Shown: positions 55,925 to 63,749 of the stretch, in pieces
Layout: each line of letters starts with the position of its first letter
Position numbering within the stretch: position 1 is the first letter of the stretch
NCBI GenBank assembly: GCA_013152085.1
Contig: JAADHC010000072.1
Span: 148,343-212,342 of the forward strand
From: Chlorobiota bacterium
GTDB taxonomy: Bacteria; Bacteroidota; Bacteroidia; Bacteroidales; VadinHA17
Direction of reading: 5' to 3'
DNA: 64,000 nucleotides
Translations under genes and position numbers: made by a program
The notes under the pieces: generated by a model
Databases searched by the model: none
What the model was told of the DNA's origin: nothing
The model's input: only the letters and a program-made list of their open reading frames with translations

Positions 55925-57649
55925 TTATTTAAACCATCCGGTAACCGTTTCCGGGCTCAGCCCTTTCAGTCCCAGTTTATTCTTTTTGTTGTAACCGTTC
56001 AGGTCGTTGGCAAGTTTTGCCGGTTTTTCCACTTCTTTCAGTTTTTCCACGGTGGTATACCCAAGCACTTTAAGCGGAGTAATCCACTCTTCGGGGATAC
56101 CGATCTTTTTGAATTTCTCATCCGGGTCGACCGTTTCTTTTTTCCCGGGACGCATCTGTGGGAAAAAGATGACATCCTGTATCGAATGAGCGCCGGTCAT
56201 CAGCATGGTGAGCCTGTCGATTCCTACCCCCAGTCCGGCTGTCGGGGGCATCCCCAGTTCCAGGGCTTTCAGGAAATCTTCGTCCAGCACCATGGCCTCT
56301 TCATCTCCCCGCTTACCGAGCAGGAGCTGCTGCTCAAACCGCTCGCGCTGGTCAACCGGGTCGTTTAGTTCGGAGAAAGCGTTGCACAGTTCCTTCCCGT
56401 TAACGATCACCTCGAAGCGTTCCACCAACCCTGGTTTGGAGCGGTGTTTTTTCGACAGCGGAGACATTTCTACCGGATAATCCATGATGATGGCCGGCTG
56501 GATCAGGTTCGGCTCCGTCGTCTTACCGAAAATCTCGTCAATCAGCTTTCCTTTGCCCATGCTCTCATCAGTTTCGATATCCCGCTTTTCAGCCATGGCG
56601 CGAAGCGCATCCTCATCCATTCCCGAAATATCCGTACCGGTAAATTTTTCGATCGCCTCGAACATGGTATATCTTTTCCAGGGTCTGCTGAAGTTTATTT
56701 CGTGATCATCTGTTTTTACCTTAGTGCTGCCGTGGAGGGTAACCGCTACTTTTTCAATCATCTCCTCAAAAAGATCCATCATCCATAGATAATCCTTATA
56801 GGCCACATAAATTTCCATCTGTGTAAACTCCGGGTTGTGGTACCGGTCGAGGCCTTCGTTCCGGAAATCCTTGGCAAACTCATATACGCCGTCGAAGCCG
56901 CCGACAATAATTCTTTTCAGGTACAGCTCGTTGGCAATCCGCAGGAAGAGTGTCTGATCGAGGCGGTGGTGGTGGGTTTTAAACGGCCTTGCCGCAGCGC
57001 CTCCGTAAACGGGCTGCAAAATCGGTGTCTCCACTTCGAGATAACCCCGTTCATTGAGAAACTCCCGTACGGTGTTGACAATACGTGTGCGGGCCATAAA
57101 GATATCTTTTACCTGCGGATTGACGATCAGGTCGAGTGAACGGTTACGGTACCGTTGCTCGGGGTCGGTAAAGGCATCATAGGTTTTTCCTTCCTTTTCC
57201 TTGACAATGGGCAAAGGCCGGAGTGACTTGCTTAAAAGCATAAATTCTTTTACATTGACCGTTGTCTCACCCACCCGGGTTTTGAAGACATTTCCCTTAA
57301 TACCGATAATATCACCGATATCGAGCAGTTTTTTAAAGACAGTATTGTAAAGGGTTTTATCTTCACCCGGGCAAAGCGTATCGCGTCGAAAATAGGCCTG
57401 TATCCTGCCCCGGCTGTCCTGGAGTTCAATAAACGAAGCATTTCCCATGATCCGGCGGGTCATAATCCTGCCCGCCAGGGTTACTTCCTGAAAATTGTTT
57501 TTTTCCGGCGCATATTCAGCGAGGATCTTTTTAGAGTCAACAGTAACGGGATATTCCTCTGCCGGATAGGGATCAATACCCAGATTTCGCAACTCTTTCA
57601 GCGCTTTTCTTCTAATAATTTCTTGTTCAGATAGTTGAATGTCATTCAT
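55925..57649 (-). CDS. lysS: Lysyl-tRNA synthetase, class II
   Basis: LysRS charges tRNA-Lys. The 574-residue protein has an N-terminal OB-fold anticodon-binding domain (VTLAGRIMTRRIMGNASFIELQDSRGRIQAYF), class II motif 1 near RTRIVNTVREFLNERGYLEVETPIL, motif 2 KDFRNEGLDRYHNPEFTQMEIY and motif 3 GLGVGIDRLTMLM. A C-terminal extension of about 60 residues (IPEEWITPLKVLGYTTVEKLKEVE to the end) resembles a small helix-hairpin-helix domain and is absent from the E. coli enzyme. The upstream frame extends to 57667, but a perfect -7 box covers it, so the ATG at 57649 (MNDIQLSEQE) is used. Confidence 0.96.
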   Translation of the reverse strand: MNDIQLSEQEIIRRKALKELRNLGIDPYPAEEYPVTVDSKKILAEYAPEKNNFQEVTLAGRIMTRRIMGNASFIELQDSRGRIQAYFRRDTLCPGEDKTLYNTVFKKLLDIGDIIGIKGNVFKTRVGETTVNVKEFMLLSKSLRPLPIVKEKEGKTYDAFTDPEQRYRNRSLDLIVNPQVKDIFMARTRIVNTVREFLNERGYLEVETPILQPVYGGAAARPFKTHHHRLDQTLFLRIANELYLKRIIVGGFDGVYEFAKDFRNEGLDRYHNPEFTQMEIYVAYKDYLWMMDLFEEMIEKVAVTLHGSTKVKTDDHEINFSRPWKRYTMFEAIEKFTGTDISGMDEDALRAMAEKRDIETDESMGKGKLIDEIFGKTTEPNLIQPAIIMDYPVEMSPLSKKHRSKPGLVERFEVIVNGKELCNAFSELNDPVDQRERFEQQLLLGKRGDEEAMVLDEDFLKALELGMPPTAGLGVGIDRLTMLMTGAHSIQDVIFFPQMRPGKKETVDPDEKFKKIGIPEEWITPLKVLGYTTVEKLKEVEKPAKLANDLNGYNKKNKLGLKGLSPETVTGWFK

Positions 57650-57664
57650 CGAAGGAAATTTTTG

Positions 57665-57672
57665 CAAAGATA
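57665..57672 (-). promoter_or_regulatory. -7 box of lysS
   Basis: Minus-strand TATCTTTG lies 16 nt before the ATG at 57649. It excludes the upstream alternative start at 57667. Confidence 0.55.
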
Positions 57673-57762
57673 ATGTTTCCGTAGGATTTATCTCTTCTGC
57701 GGAGAAAGTACCTGTTTATCGGAAAATTTCACCTATTTTTACACTCAGAAAAAGCAGGTATT

Positions 57763-58662
57763 ATGGAAGAACGAAGGGGACGAAGGAGACGGCTTCCCGA
57801 CTGGATGAGGATGGAAATGCCCCGGGGAGAGACCTACTCGAAGGTGAAAAACCTGGTGAGAGAGAATCATCTGCACACCATTTGTACCAGTGGAAATTGT
57901 CCCAACATCGGCGAATGCTGGAATGCCGGAACGGCAACCTTTATGATCCTTGGAGATATCTGCACCCGTTCGTGCAGGTTCTGTGCCGTAAAAACCGGTA
58001 AACCGTTCCCCGTTGACCGGACGGAGCCTGCCCGGCTGGCAGAATCCATCCGGATTATGAAGGTGAAACATTGTGTCATCACTTCCGTGGACAGGGACGA
58101 CCTGCCCGATGGCGGCGCATCATTCTGGGCTGAAACCATTCGTACCGTGAAACAGGTTAATCCCGTTGTTACCATAGAGACGTTGATCCCTGATTTCAAT
58201 GGTAAGAAGGAGGATATTGACAAAGTGATTGATACCGGACCCGAGGTGATTTCACACAACCTGGAAACCGTAAAACGTCTCACACCAAAAGTCCGTAACA
58301 AGAATATTTATTCCCGCAGTCTTGATGTTTTGTCCCATATCTCATCACGGGGAATCATTACAAAATCCGGCATTATGGTTGGTTTGGGCGAAACCGGAGA
58401 AGAGGTCGGCGAAGCGATGGACGACTTGCTTGCTTCCGGGTGCCAGGTGATTACTATCGGCCAGTATCTTCAACCAACCCTGATGCATTTTCCGGTAAGG
58501 GAGTATGTGACGCCGGAAAAATTTGCCAGTTACAAAAAGCTCGGACTTGAAAAAGGATTCCGGTTTGTGGAAAGCAGTCCGCTGGTGCGCTCTTCATACC
58601 ATGCTGAAAGACATATCCATGCCGTTGCCGTATTGCACGGAGCCTATAAATCCGGAGAATAA
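57763..58662 (+). CDS. lipA: Lipoyl synthase
   Basis: LipA is a radical-SAM enzyme that inserts two sulfurs into octanoyl groups on lipoyl domains. The 299-residue protein has the auxiliary cluster motif CTSGNCPNIGEC (CX4CX5C, about 45-56), the radical-SAM CX3CX2C in CTRSCRFC (about 67-74), TSVDRDDLPDGG, SHNLETV and the C-terminal RSSYHAE with the conserved RSSY. It ends in TAATG, sharing one base with the lipB start, so both are translated together. TATTTTTA near 57734 may be an imperfect -7 box. Confidence 0.97.
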   Translation: MEERRGRRRRLPDWMRMEMPRGETYSKVKNLVRENHLHTICTSGNCPNIGECWNAGTATFMILGDICTRSCRFCAVKTGKPFPVDRTEPARLAESIRIMKVKHCVITSVDRDDLPDGGASFWAETIRTVKQVNPVVTIETLIPDFNGKKEDIDKVIDTGPEVISHNLETVKRLTPKVRNKNIYSRSLDVLSHISSRGIITKSGIMVGLGETGEEVGEAMDDLLASGCQVITIGQYLQPTLMHFPVREYVTPEKFASYKKLGLEKGFRFVESSPLVRSSYHAERHIHAVAVLHGAYKSGE

Positions 58663-59390
58663 TGAACAGTGAGGTGGAATTTCGGGATTTGGGCCGGATG
58701 GATTACAGCGAAGCCTGGGATTACCAGGAAAAGCTGCTGGCAGAGGTACAACGTCGTAAGCTTTCCCCTGACACCGGCCGGAACAGACAAAATACGGCCG
58801 GATACCTGCTGTTTGTTGAGCATCCTCATGTATATACGATTGGTAAAAGCGGGAAAAAGGATAACCTGCTGATTCCGGAAGAACAGTTAAAACGTGAAAA
58901 AATCGGGTTTTATCATATCGACAGGGGCGGCGACATTACCTATCACGGGCCGGGACAAATTGTCGGATATCCCGTTTTCGACCTGGATATTTTGGGGATC
59001 GGCGTAAAAAAATACATTTACCTGCTCGAGGAATCTGTGATCAGGACGCTTGCCCGGCTGGGGTTGTCTGCACAGCGGCTTGATGGAACCACCGGCGTGT
59101 GGATGCATACCGGAAAAAATGAAATACCGCAGAAGATCTGTGCCATAGGCGTCCGCGTAAGCCGGGGCGTGACCATGCACGGGTTTGCATTCAATGTAAA
59201 TACGGATTTGCACTATTTTACTTACATAAATCCTTGCGGGTTTACGGATAAAGGTGTAACTTCCATTGCCGGGGAAACGGGCCGTGAGGCAGATATGGAA
59301 GCGGTAAAAACAATCCTGAAAGACAATATCCTGGCGGTATTCGGGATTACCCGGGCAAGAGAGAGCGTATGGAAAAATACTGGCATATAA
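58662..59390 (+). CDS. lipB: Octanoyl-[ACP]:protein N-octanoyltransferase
   Basis: LipB transfers octanoate from ACP to lipoyl domains, the substrate for LipA. The 242-residue protein has VEHPHVYTIGKSGKKDN, the RGGDITYHGPGQIVGYPVFDL signature (about 87-107), and the catalytic Lys/Cys regions KICAIGVRVSRGVTMHGFAFNV and YINPCGF (Cys about 191). It overlaps lipA by one base and recJ by 22 bases. Confidence 0.96.
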   Translation: MNSEVEFRDLGRMDYSEAWDYQEKLLAEVQRRKLSPDTGRNRQNTAGYLLFVEHPHVYTIGKSGKKDNLLIPEEQLKREKIGFYHIDRGGDITYHGPGQIVGYPVFDLDILGIGVKKYIYLLEESVIRTLARLGLSAQRLDGTTGVWMHTGKNEIPQKICAIGVRVSRGVTMHGFAFNVNTDLHYFTYINPCGFTDKGVTSIAGETGREADMEAVKTILKDNILAVFGITRARESVWKNTGI

Positions 59391-61099
59391 AGCCTGCGGG
59401 AGATACGCAGGAAGTAAAACAGCTTGCCGAAGCCATCCATGTGAATGAACATATGGCCAGGCTGCTTATCCAGCGGGGTATCCACAGTTATGATGAGGCG
59501 AAAACCTTTTTCCGCCCTGCCCTGGAGGATATTCATGATCCTTTCCTGATGAAGGATATGAATCGGGCCATCGACCGGATCACCACTGCCATTGACAAAA
59601 ATGAAAGAATCCTGGTTTACGGAGACTATGATGTGGACGGTACCACATCTGTGGCATTGATCTATTCCTTTTTCCGCACTTTCTATAACAATATGGATTT
59701 TTATATTCCCGACCGGTATAGCGAAGGATACGGAATCTCTTATAAAGGTATTGACTGGGCCAAAGAGAACAATTTTTCACTGGTCATTGCCCTTGACTGC
59801 GGGATCAAAGCCGTTGATAAGATCAGTTATGCCAATAAGAAAAAAATCGATTTCATCATTTGTGATCATCATCTGCCCGGAGATATTATCCCCGAAGCAT
59901 CGGCCATCCTCGATCCCAAACAGCCCCAATGTGAATATCCCGACAAAAACCTTTCAGGATGTGGCGTTGGGTTTAAGCTGATGCAGGGTTATGCCAGGAT
60001 CAATAATATCCCGTTCGAGAATCTGATACCGTATCTTGACCTTGTGGCGGTAAGTATTGCTTCGGATATTGTTCCGATCACCGGAGAAAACAGGATACTG
60101 GCACATTACGGGATGAAACAACTGAATGAAAATCCCAGGACAGGCCTGAAATCGATTATCCGCCTGGCAGGGATCCGTGACAAGGAAATAGAAGTCGAAG
60201 ATATTGTGTTCCGTATCGGCCCGAGGATCAATGCTGCCGGCAGGATTGAATCAGGCAGAAAAGCCGTTGAACTTTTGATTGAAGAGGATACGTCATTTGC
60301 AAAAACCATGGGCGAGAAGATTGACGCCTATAACATTGAACGGAGAAAGATCGACCAGGAAATTACGCGTGAAGCCATGCAAATACTTTCGGATGATTCC
60401 TTTCTTACCAACCGGAAAACAACGGTATTGTACCGGGAACACTGGCATAAAGGGGTAGTAGGTATTGTTGCTTCCAGGTTGATCGAACAGTATTATCGCC
60501 CTACGATTATTCTTACTGAATCTGAGGGTCTGGTCACCGGATCGGCCCGGTCGGTTGACGGGTTTGATCTTTACCAGGCGCTGGATGCCTGCAGCGACCT
60601 GCTCGAAAGTTTTGGCGGACACATGTATGCTGCCGGTGTTACCCTTAAGGAAGAAAATGTTGAACCTTTCAGGGAAAAATTTGAATCCGTGGTGGATGCT
60701 TCCATAACCCCGGAGATGCTGGTCCCACGGATAGAGATTGATGATATTCTCGATCTGAATGAGATTTCCGAATCTTTTTTTCGCGTACTTCGACAGATGA
60801 AACCTTTCGGCCCGGGGAATATGTCTCCTGTTTTCATGACCCGGCATGTCCGGGATATTGGGACAGGCCGTGCTGTCGGAAACAATGGCGGCCATCTGAA
60901 ACTGGATCTGGTACAGGATGAAAATCCTGTCCGCCCGTTCCCGGCGATTGCCTTTAACCAGTCCCATCACCTCGAAAAAATCGGTGAGCTGATGGACATT
61001 TGTTATACCATCGAAGAAAATGAATTCAGGGGAAATGTGTCTATACAGCTTCAGATTAAGGATATCAAACCGACATCAACAGGCTGCAATTCAAACTGA
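59369..61099 (+). CDS. recJ: Single-stranded-DNA-specific 5'-3' exonuclease RecJ
   Basis: RecJ degrades single-stranded DNA in recombination and repair. The 576-residue protein has DHH-phosphoesterase motifs [17 protein letters not shown] (about 80-96), [17 protein letters not shown] (about 164-172), [10 protein letters not shown] and [14 protein letters not shown]. It also has a DHHA1 domain with SGGH-type motif [14 protein letters not shown] (about 413-426) and a C-terminal OB-like domain. The last eight or so codons (PTSTGCNSN) coincide, on the other strand, with the coding end of a truncated ATPase, so the natural C-terminus ending near QIKDIK has been replaced by inserted DNA. The rest is intact and probably functional. 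Confidence 0.95.
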   Translation: MEKYWHIKPAGDTQEVKQLAEAIHVNEHMARLLIQRGIHSYDEAKTFFRPALEDIHDPFLMKDMNRAIDRITTAIDKNERILVYGDYDVDGTTSVALIYSFFRTFYNNMDFYIPDRYSEGYGISYKGIDWAKENNFSLVIALDCGIKAVDKISYANKKKIDFIICDHHLPGDIIPEASAILDPKQPQCEYPDKNLSGCGVGFKLMQGYARINNIPFENLIPYLDLVAVSIASDIVPITGENRILAHYGMKQLNENPRTGLKSIIRLAGIRDKEIEVEDIVFRIGPRINAAGRIESGRKAVELLIEEDTSFAKTMGEKIDAYNIERRKIDQEITREAMQILSDDSFLTNRKTTVLYREHWHKGVVGIVASRLIEQYYRPTIILTESEGLVTGSARSVDGFDLYQALDACSDLLESFGGHMYAAGVTLKEENVEPFREKFESVVDASITPEMLVPRIEIDDILDLNEISESFFRVLRQMKPFGPGNMSPVFMTRHVRDIGTGRAVGNNGGHLKLDLVQDENPVRPFPAIAFNQSHHLEKIGELMDICYTIEENEFRGNVSIQLQIKDIKPTSTGCNSN

Positions 61100-61353
61100 A
61101 CCGTAAAAAAGTTCCGTTCAATATTTTCTGTTGCTTTCCTGACCGTTTCGTTTTTTATCAGTGGCCGCAACAGTGGATTATTAATAACACTTACCAAAAA
61201 AGCTATCAAGTGGGATTTACCACTTCCGTAATTACCTACAATTTTTATCGCTTTGTGATTCGGTTTCTTCAGATTATCAAAGAAGTCAATTATTTGCTGC
61301 TGTAATCCTTCGGACGCTGCCTTTATTCCGGGAATTATACTTAAAAGCACCAA
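61076..61353 (-). pseudogene. Truncated P-loop ATPase, BrxC/DUF6079-like fragment
   Basis: An open frame of about 90-100 codons encodes an ATPase N-terminal region: [22 protein letters not shown], Walker [16 protein letters not shown] (about 39-53), then [19 protein letters not shown]. These are features of the large DUF6079/BrxC-type ATPases of BREX-like phage-defence loci, normally over 1000 residues. Homology stops where the sequence runs into the recJ 3' end (about 61076), and the N-terminus fuses to the BrxF-like remnant. It lacks Walker B and all later domains, so it cannot be functional. The family call is by motif only. Confidence 0.6.
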
Positions 61354-61664
61354 CAGGCGATATTTTTGTGAAAGCTTTATGATATAATATACTTGTATTC
61401 GTCAGAATAGTTTTATCCGGTTTTGTTAAAAACCACTCCTTGATTTTTTGCCCGATATCGTGATTAGGTTCTTCATTGCCGTCCAGTTCTTAGTACAAAT
61501 AGTCCATCTTTTGCCACATCTATCAGCTCATATCCTCTTCCTTTCAGATAATTGATGATATTTTTCTTTTTGGCATTGTCCTTTCCTACAATTGCCCAAA
61601 GTTTAAATCTCAAACTATTTGCCAATGATAAATAGGTATCAATGTGTTTGCTGTTATTTTCCAT
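61354..61664 (-). pseudogene. Frameshifted BrxF-like small gene
   Basis: A 63-codon frame starts at the ATG at 61664 ([20 protein letters not shown], then [19 protein letters not shown]) and stops at 61473. A second frame, open from 61489 without a start codon, continues in register if one base is removed in CTAAGAACTG (about 61486-61494). It reads [19 protein letters not shown], then [20 protein letters not shown], and ends near FKYNSRNK. The joined order (VGxxxxKK, ELxxV, LTNxxILY, SRNK) resembles BrxF P-loop proteins of BREX type 3, which precede brxC. It begins 6 nt after the abiEii stop. Confidence 0.55.
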
Positions 61665-61670
61665 ATCCGG

Positions 61671-62486
61671 TCATATTTTTAATTTTCTTAAATGTCTTAT
61701 TGTTTCTCGCTCAACCTGTTCAAATTCAGGCAAATTATGAATCTGATCTTTGAGGGACTTTTGCCAGCGTGCTTTATATTGCGGAATACGCTGTTCCAAC
61801 TTTACAAAGAAATCCGAAGGATTTATATTTTTGCTATCACATTTCGCCATAAACTCACTGGTTAAAAACGCTATGTCCAAACCATATTCTTCAAGTAGAT
61901 ACCAAATGTCGTAAAAATCTCTTGCCTGCATTCGCTGCATTACAGAGCGAATTTTTTCAATCAATATTTCTTCGAGTGAATAAGAAAGCAACTGGTGCTT
62001 ATCCTGATCAGAATAAGGCAAAAAAGCATTTTTCAAAACCGGTTTAAATTGTAATTCTTCTGTTCTTGAAATATCAACCTTTACCCGTTTGTGTGTTCCC
62101 ATCCCACCAAGAGGACCAACATAGCTGATATAAAAGTTTAAGCCGTTATCATCTTGCTCTCCCTGAATATCATCAATGTCAATAATCTCCAACGGAATAT
62201 TAGCTTCTTCCTTTATGTATTCAAAAATTTCATTGAAGTAATTAAGTATTTGTTGATTTGTGATATCATCACTCAATAAAGTGAAATCAAGATCTTCTGA
62301 GAATCTGTAATCTTCAAAGTATATTTTCTTAAATACAGTACCACCCTTAAAAGCTATTATTTTTGATAACTCTTTGTGCATAGCAATACCTTGTAATATC
62401 CAGGACAGAATATAATCCTTTTCTATTTGCTGGTCGCGTACACCTTCTGTTCTTGCTTTCTTTTGTATTTCTCCCGGTTTAATCAT
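61671..62486 (-). CDS. abiEii: AbiEii/AbiGii-family nucleotidyltransferase toxin
   Basis: The toxin half of a type IV-like abortive-infection/toxin-antitoxin system is a 271-residue DNA-polymerase-beta-fold nucleotidyltransferase. Motif I is AFKGGTVFKKIYF (GGT, about 45-57), and the catalytic acidic motif is FSEDLDFTLL (SEDLDF, about 63-71). A third acidic site lies in VKVDISRTEELQFKP, followed by EEILIEKIRSVMQRMQARDFYDIWYLL (motif IV of the family). AbiEii-type enzymes transfer nucleotides, for example to tRNA. The start overlaps the antitoxin stop by ATGA. Frame and motifs are intact. Confidence 0.9.
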   Translation of the reverse strand: MIKPGEIQKKARTEGVRDQQIEKDYILSWILQGIAMHKELSKIIAFKGGTVFKKIYFEDYRFSEDLDFTLLSDDITNQQILNYFNEIFEYIKEEANIPLEIIDIDDIQGEQDDNGLNFYISYVGPLGGMGTHKRVKVDISRTEELQFKPVLKNAFLPYSDQDKHQLLSYSLEEILIEKIRSVMQRMQARDFYDIWYLLEEYGLDIAFLTSEFMAKCDSKNINPSDFFVKLEQRIPQYKARWQKSLKDQIHNLPEFEQVERETIRHLRKLKI

Positions 62487-63304
62487 GTGTAAATAGCTGT
62501 TTTAATGGTTTCAGTGTCAATATTCTGTTGAATACTCCATCTTGTTTTTATTTTACCTGTTCTCGGAAGTTCTGTATCTAACAATACTACAGATTTGGTT
62601 TTCAACTTTTGTAAATCATCAATTATGTTTGTATCAATTTGTAATATTTCCAAAAGAAACCCAAATCGTTTAATAACTGCCTGAGAGTTAAATCTTATAG
62701 CATAATCCAACAATGTGCTATATTTTATTTTATTGCGGGAAATATAGATGGCTCTTGCTATTTCAACAATTCCACCGGAATAATCAGGTTTGAACAAACA
62801 ATCAATGATTGTCTTTTCAAGATCGGAACAAAGCACTTTGTTAAAATTATCTATCCATATTTTCTTAGCCCCGAAAAAATGTTTTTCATTGTGATAGATG
62901 AACTGAAAAGTTATGTCTTTTATTTTTATTTCTGCCGGTCGTATTTGATTTGAAACAACAATCTGTTCTTTTACTGAAGGTTGAGTAATTAAATTATGGA
63001 TTTGCAATGCAGAATAGTATCCGATATAATAATCTGCATCCTGCACCAGGTGTTCAGCTAATAAATGCCAGTCGGGCATAAATGTTTCCGGATCCTGTTC
63101 ATATGGAATAATGTAGTATAGTCCACGCTTAACTCTCATCAAAAGACCTCTTCTAGTCATATCGCTGAGCAGTTCTCTTAAAGCACTGTCGTTAGAATCA
63201 GGCAGAGCTTTTTTAGCCAAATTATAATCAAAACAATGCATATCCTGTTCATTAAAATATGTCAGAATCTTATTTGATTGCTTTGATATGTATTTATTCT
63301 TCAT
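62483..63304 (-). CDS. abiEi: AbiEi-family antitoxin / transcriptional autoregulator
   Basis: This 273-residue antitoxin has an N-terminal winged helix-turn-helix (FDYNLAKKALPDSNDSALRELLSDMTRRGLLMRVKRGLYYII, about 25-67) and a C-terminal AbiEi domain (DADYYIGYYSALQIHNLITQPS; GAKKIWIDNFNKVLCSDLEKTIIDCLFKPDYSGGI; IYISRNKIKYSTLLDYAIRF). Family members repress their own operon by binding inverted repeats at the promoter. A matching palindrome lies between its -7 box and ATG. It is translationally coupled to abiEii. Confidence 0.9.
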   Translation of the reverse strand: MKNKYISKQSNKILTYFNEQDMHCFDYNLAKKALPDSNDSALRELLSDMTRRGLLMRVKRGLYYIIPYEQDPETFMPDWHLLAEHLVQDADYYIGYYSALQIHNLITQPSVKEQIVVSNQIRPAEIKIKDITFQFIYHNEKHFFGAKKIWIDNFNKVLCSDLEKTIIDCLFKPDYSGGIVEIARAIYISRNKIKYSTLLDYAIRFNSQAVIKRFGFLLEILQIDTNIIDDLQKLKTKSVVLLDTELPRTGKIKTRWSIQQNIDTETIKTAIYT

Positions 63305-63312
63305 AGTAAAAA

Positions 63313-63331
63313 AATCAGCTCATAACTGATT
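63313..63331. promoter_or_regulatory. Palindrome at the abiE transcription start (candidate AbiEi operator)
   Basis: AATCAG (63313-63318) and CTGATT (63326-63331) form perfect 6-bp arms around a 7-nt spacer. The palindrome sits immediately downstream of the -7 box, over the expected transcription start and 9 nt before the abiEi ATG. Confidence 0.5.
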
Positions 63332-63332
63332 A

Positions 63333-63362
63333 CAAAGATATATAACATAACTCAGTTGCCAA
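63333..63362 (-). promoter_or_regulatory. Promoter of abiEi-abiEii
   Basis: Minus-strand TATCTTTG at 63333-63340, with TTG at 63360-63362 nineteen nt upstream, is a good Bacteroidota promoter. Confidence 0.65.
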
Positions 63363-63457
63363 TAAAAATTTCACAAAAAATATTGTTTATATCTCAAAAA
63401 TAAGTATTAACCTTATTTATTTACTATAAAAGATAATGCTTAGTATGATGGGGTAAG
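63363..63457. other. AT-rich spacer upstream of the abiE promoter
   Basis: About 95 bases of very AT-rich sequence without an open frame or clear repeat separate the abiE promoter from the long hairpin. Confidence 0.4.
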
Positions 63458-63519
63458 AAATAGCTCTTTTGCAATTTTGGGCTGTGTATCGGCTTGTGCG
63501 AATTGCAAATGTGCTATTT
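63458..63519. repeat. Long imperfect inverted repeat (hairpin, 19-bp arms)
   Basis: AAATAGCTCTTTTGCAATT (63458-63476) pairs with AATTGCAAATGTGCTATTT (63501-63519) at 17 of 19 positions around a 24-nt loop. The size and asymmetry recall integron attC sites or dispersed palindromic repeats, but the attC R-box consensus is not met. Confidence 0.7.
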
Positions 63520-63598
63520 GAGCGTTGGCATTTTCCTTATTTGCTAACAAAATTTTCATTGTTTCATTTCTCTCTTTTTGCATGAAGCACAACGGTTG

Positions 63599-63709
63599 AC
63601 GGTATGTACAGCGCCGGCATTCGAAGCATTATCCTTTTGTTTTTAGTTAAAGCTAATTTAGTAAATTTTTGTTTCGAATTCACTGTGAACCAGGCATTGA
63701 ACATACCGT
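63599..63709. repeat. Second inverted repeat, 9-bp arms ACGGTATGT / ACATACCGT
   Basis: Perfect 9-bp arms at 63599-63607 and 63701-63709 enclose about 93 bases; GCACA/TGTGC-like extensions lie outside both arms. Inside are GC-rich (CAGCGCCGGCATTCGAAGC) and AT-rich stretches. ATTTAGTAAA occurs as a direct repeat at 63656 and 63732. No coding frame is convincing. Confidence 0.5.
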
Positions 63710-63749
63710 TTGTGTGTGCCTTGAATGGTAAATTTAGTAAAGTTCTTTG

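Noticed and set aside
63458..63519. Integron attC site
   Set aside because: The hairpin has the right size, but neither the RYYYAAC nor the GTTRRRY core sequence is present at the expected ends and no integrase is in view; kept only as a repeat and a question.
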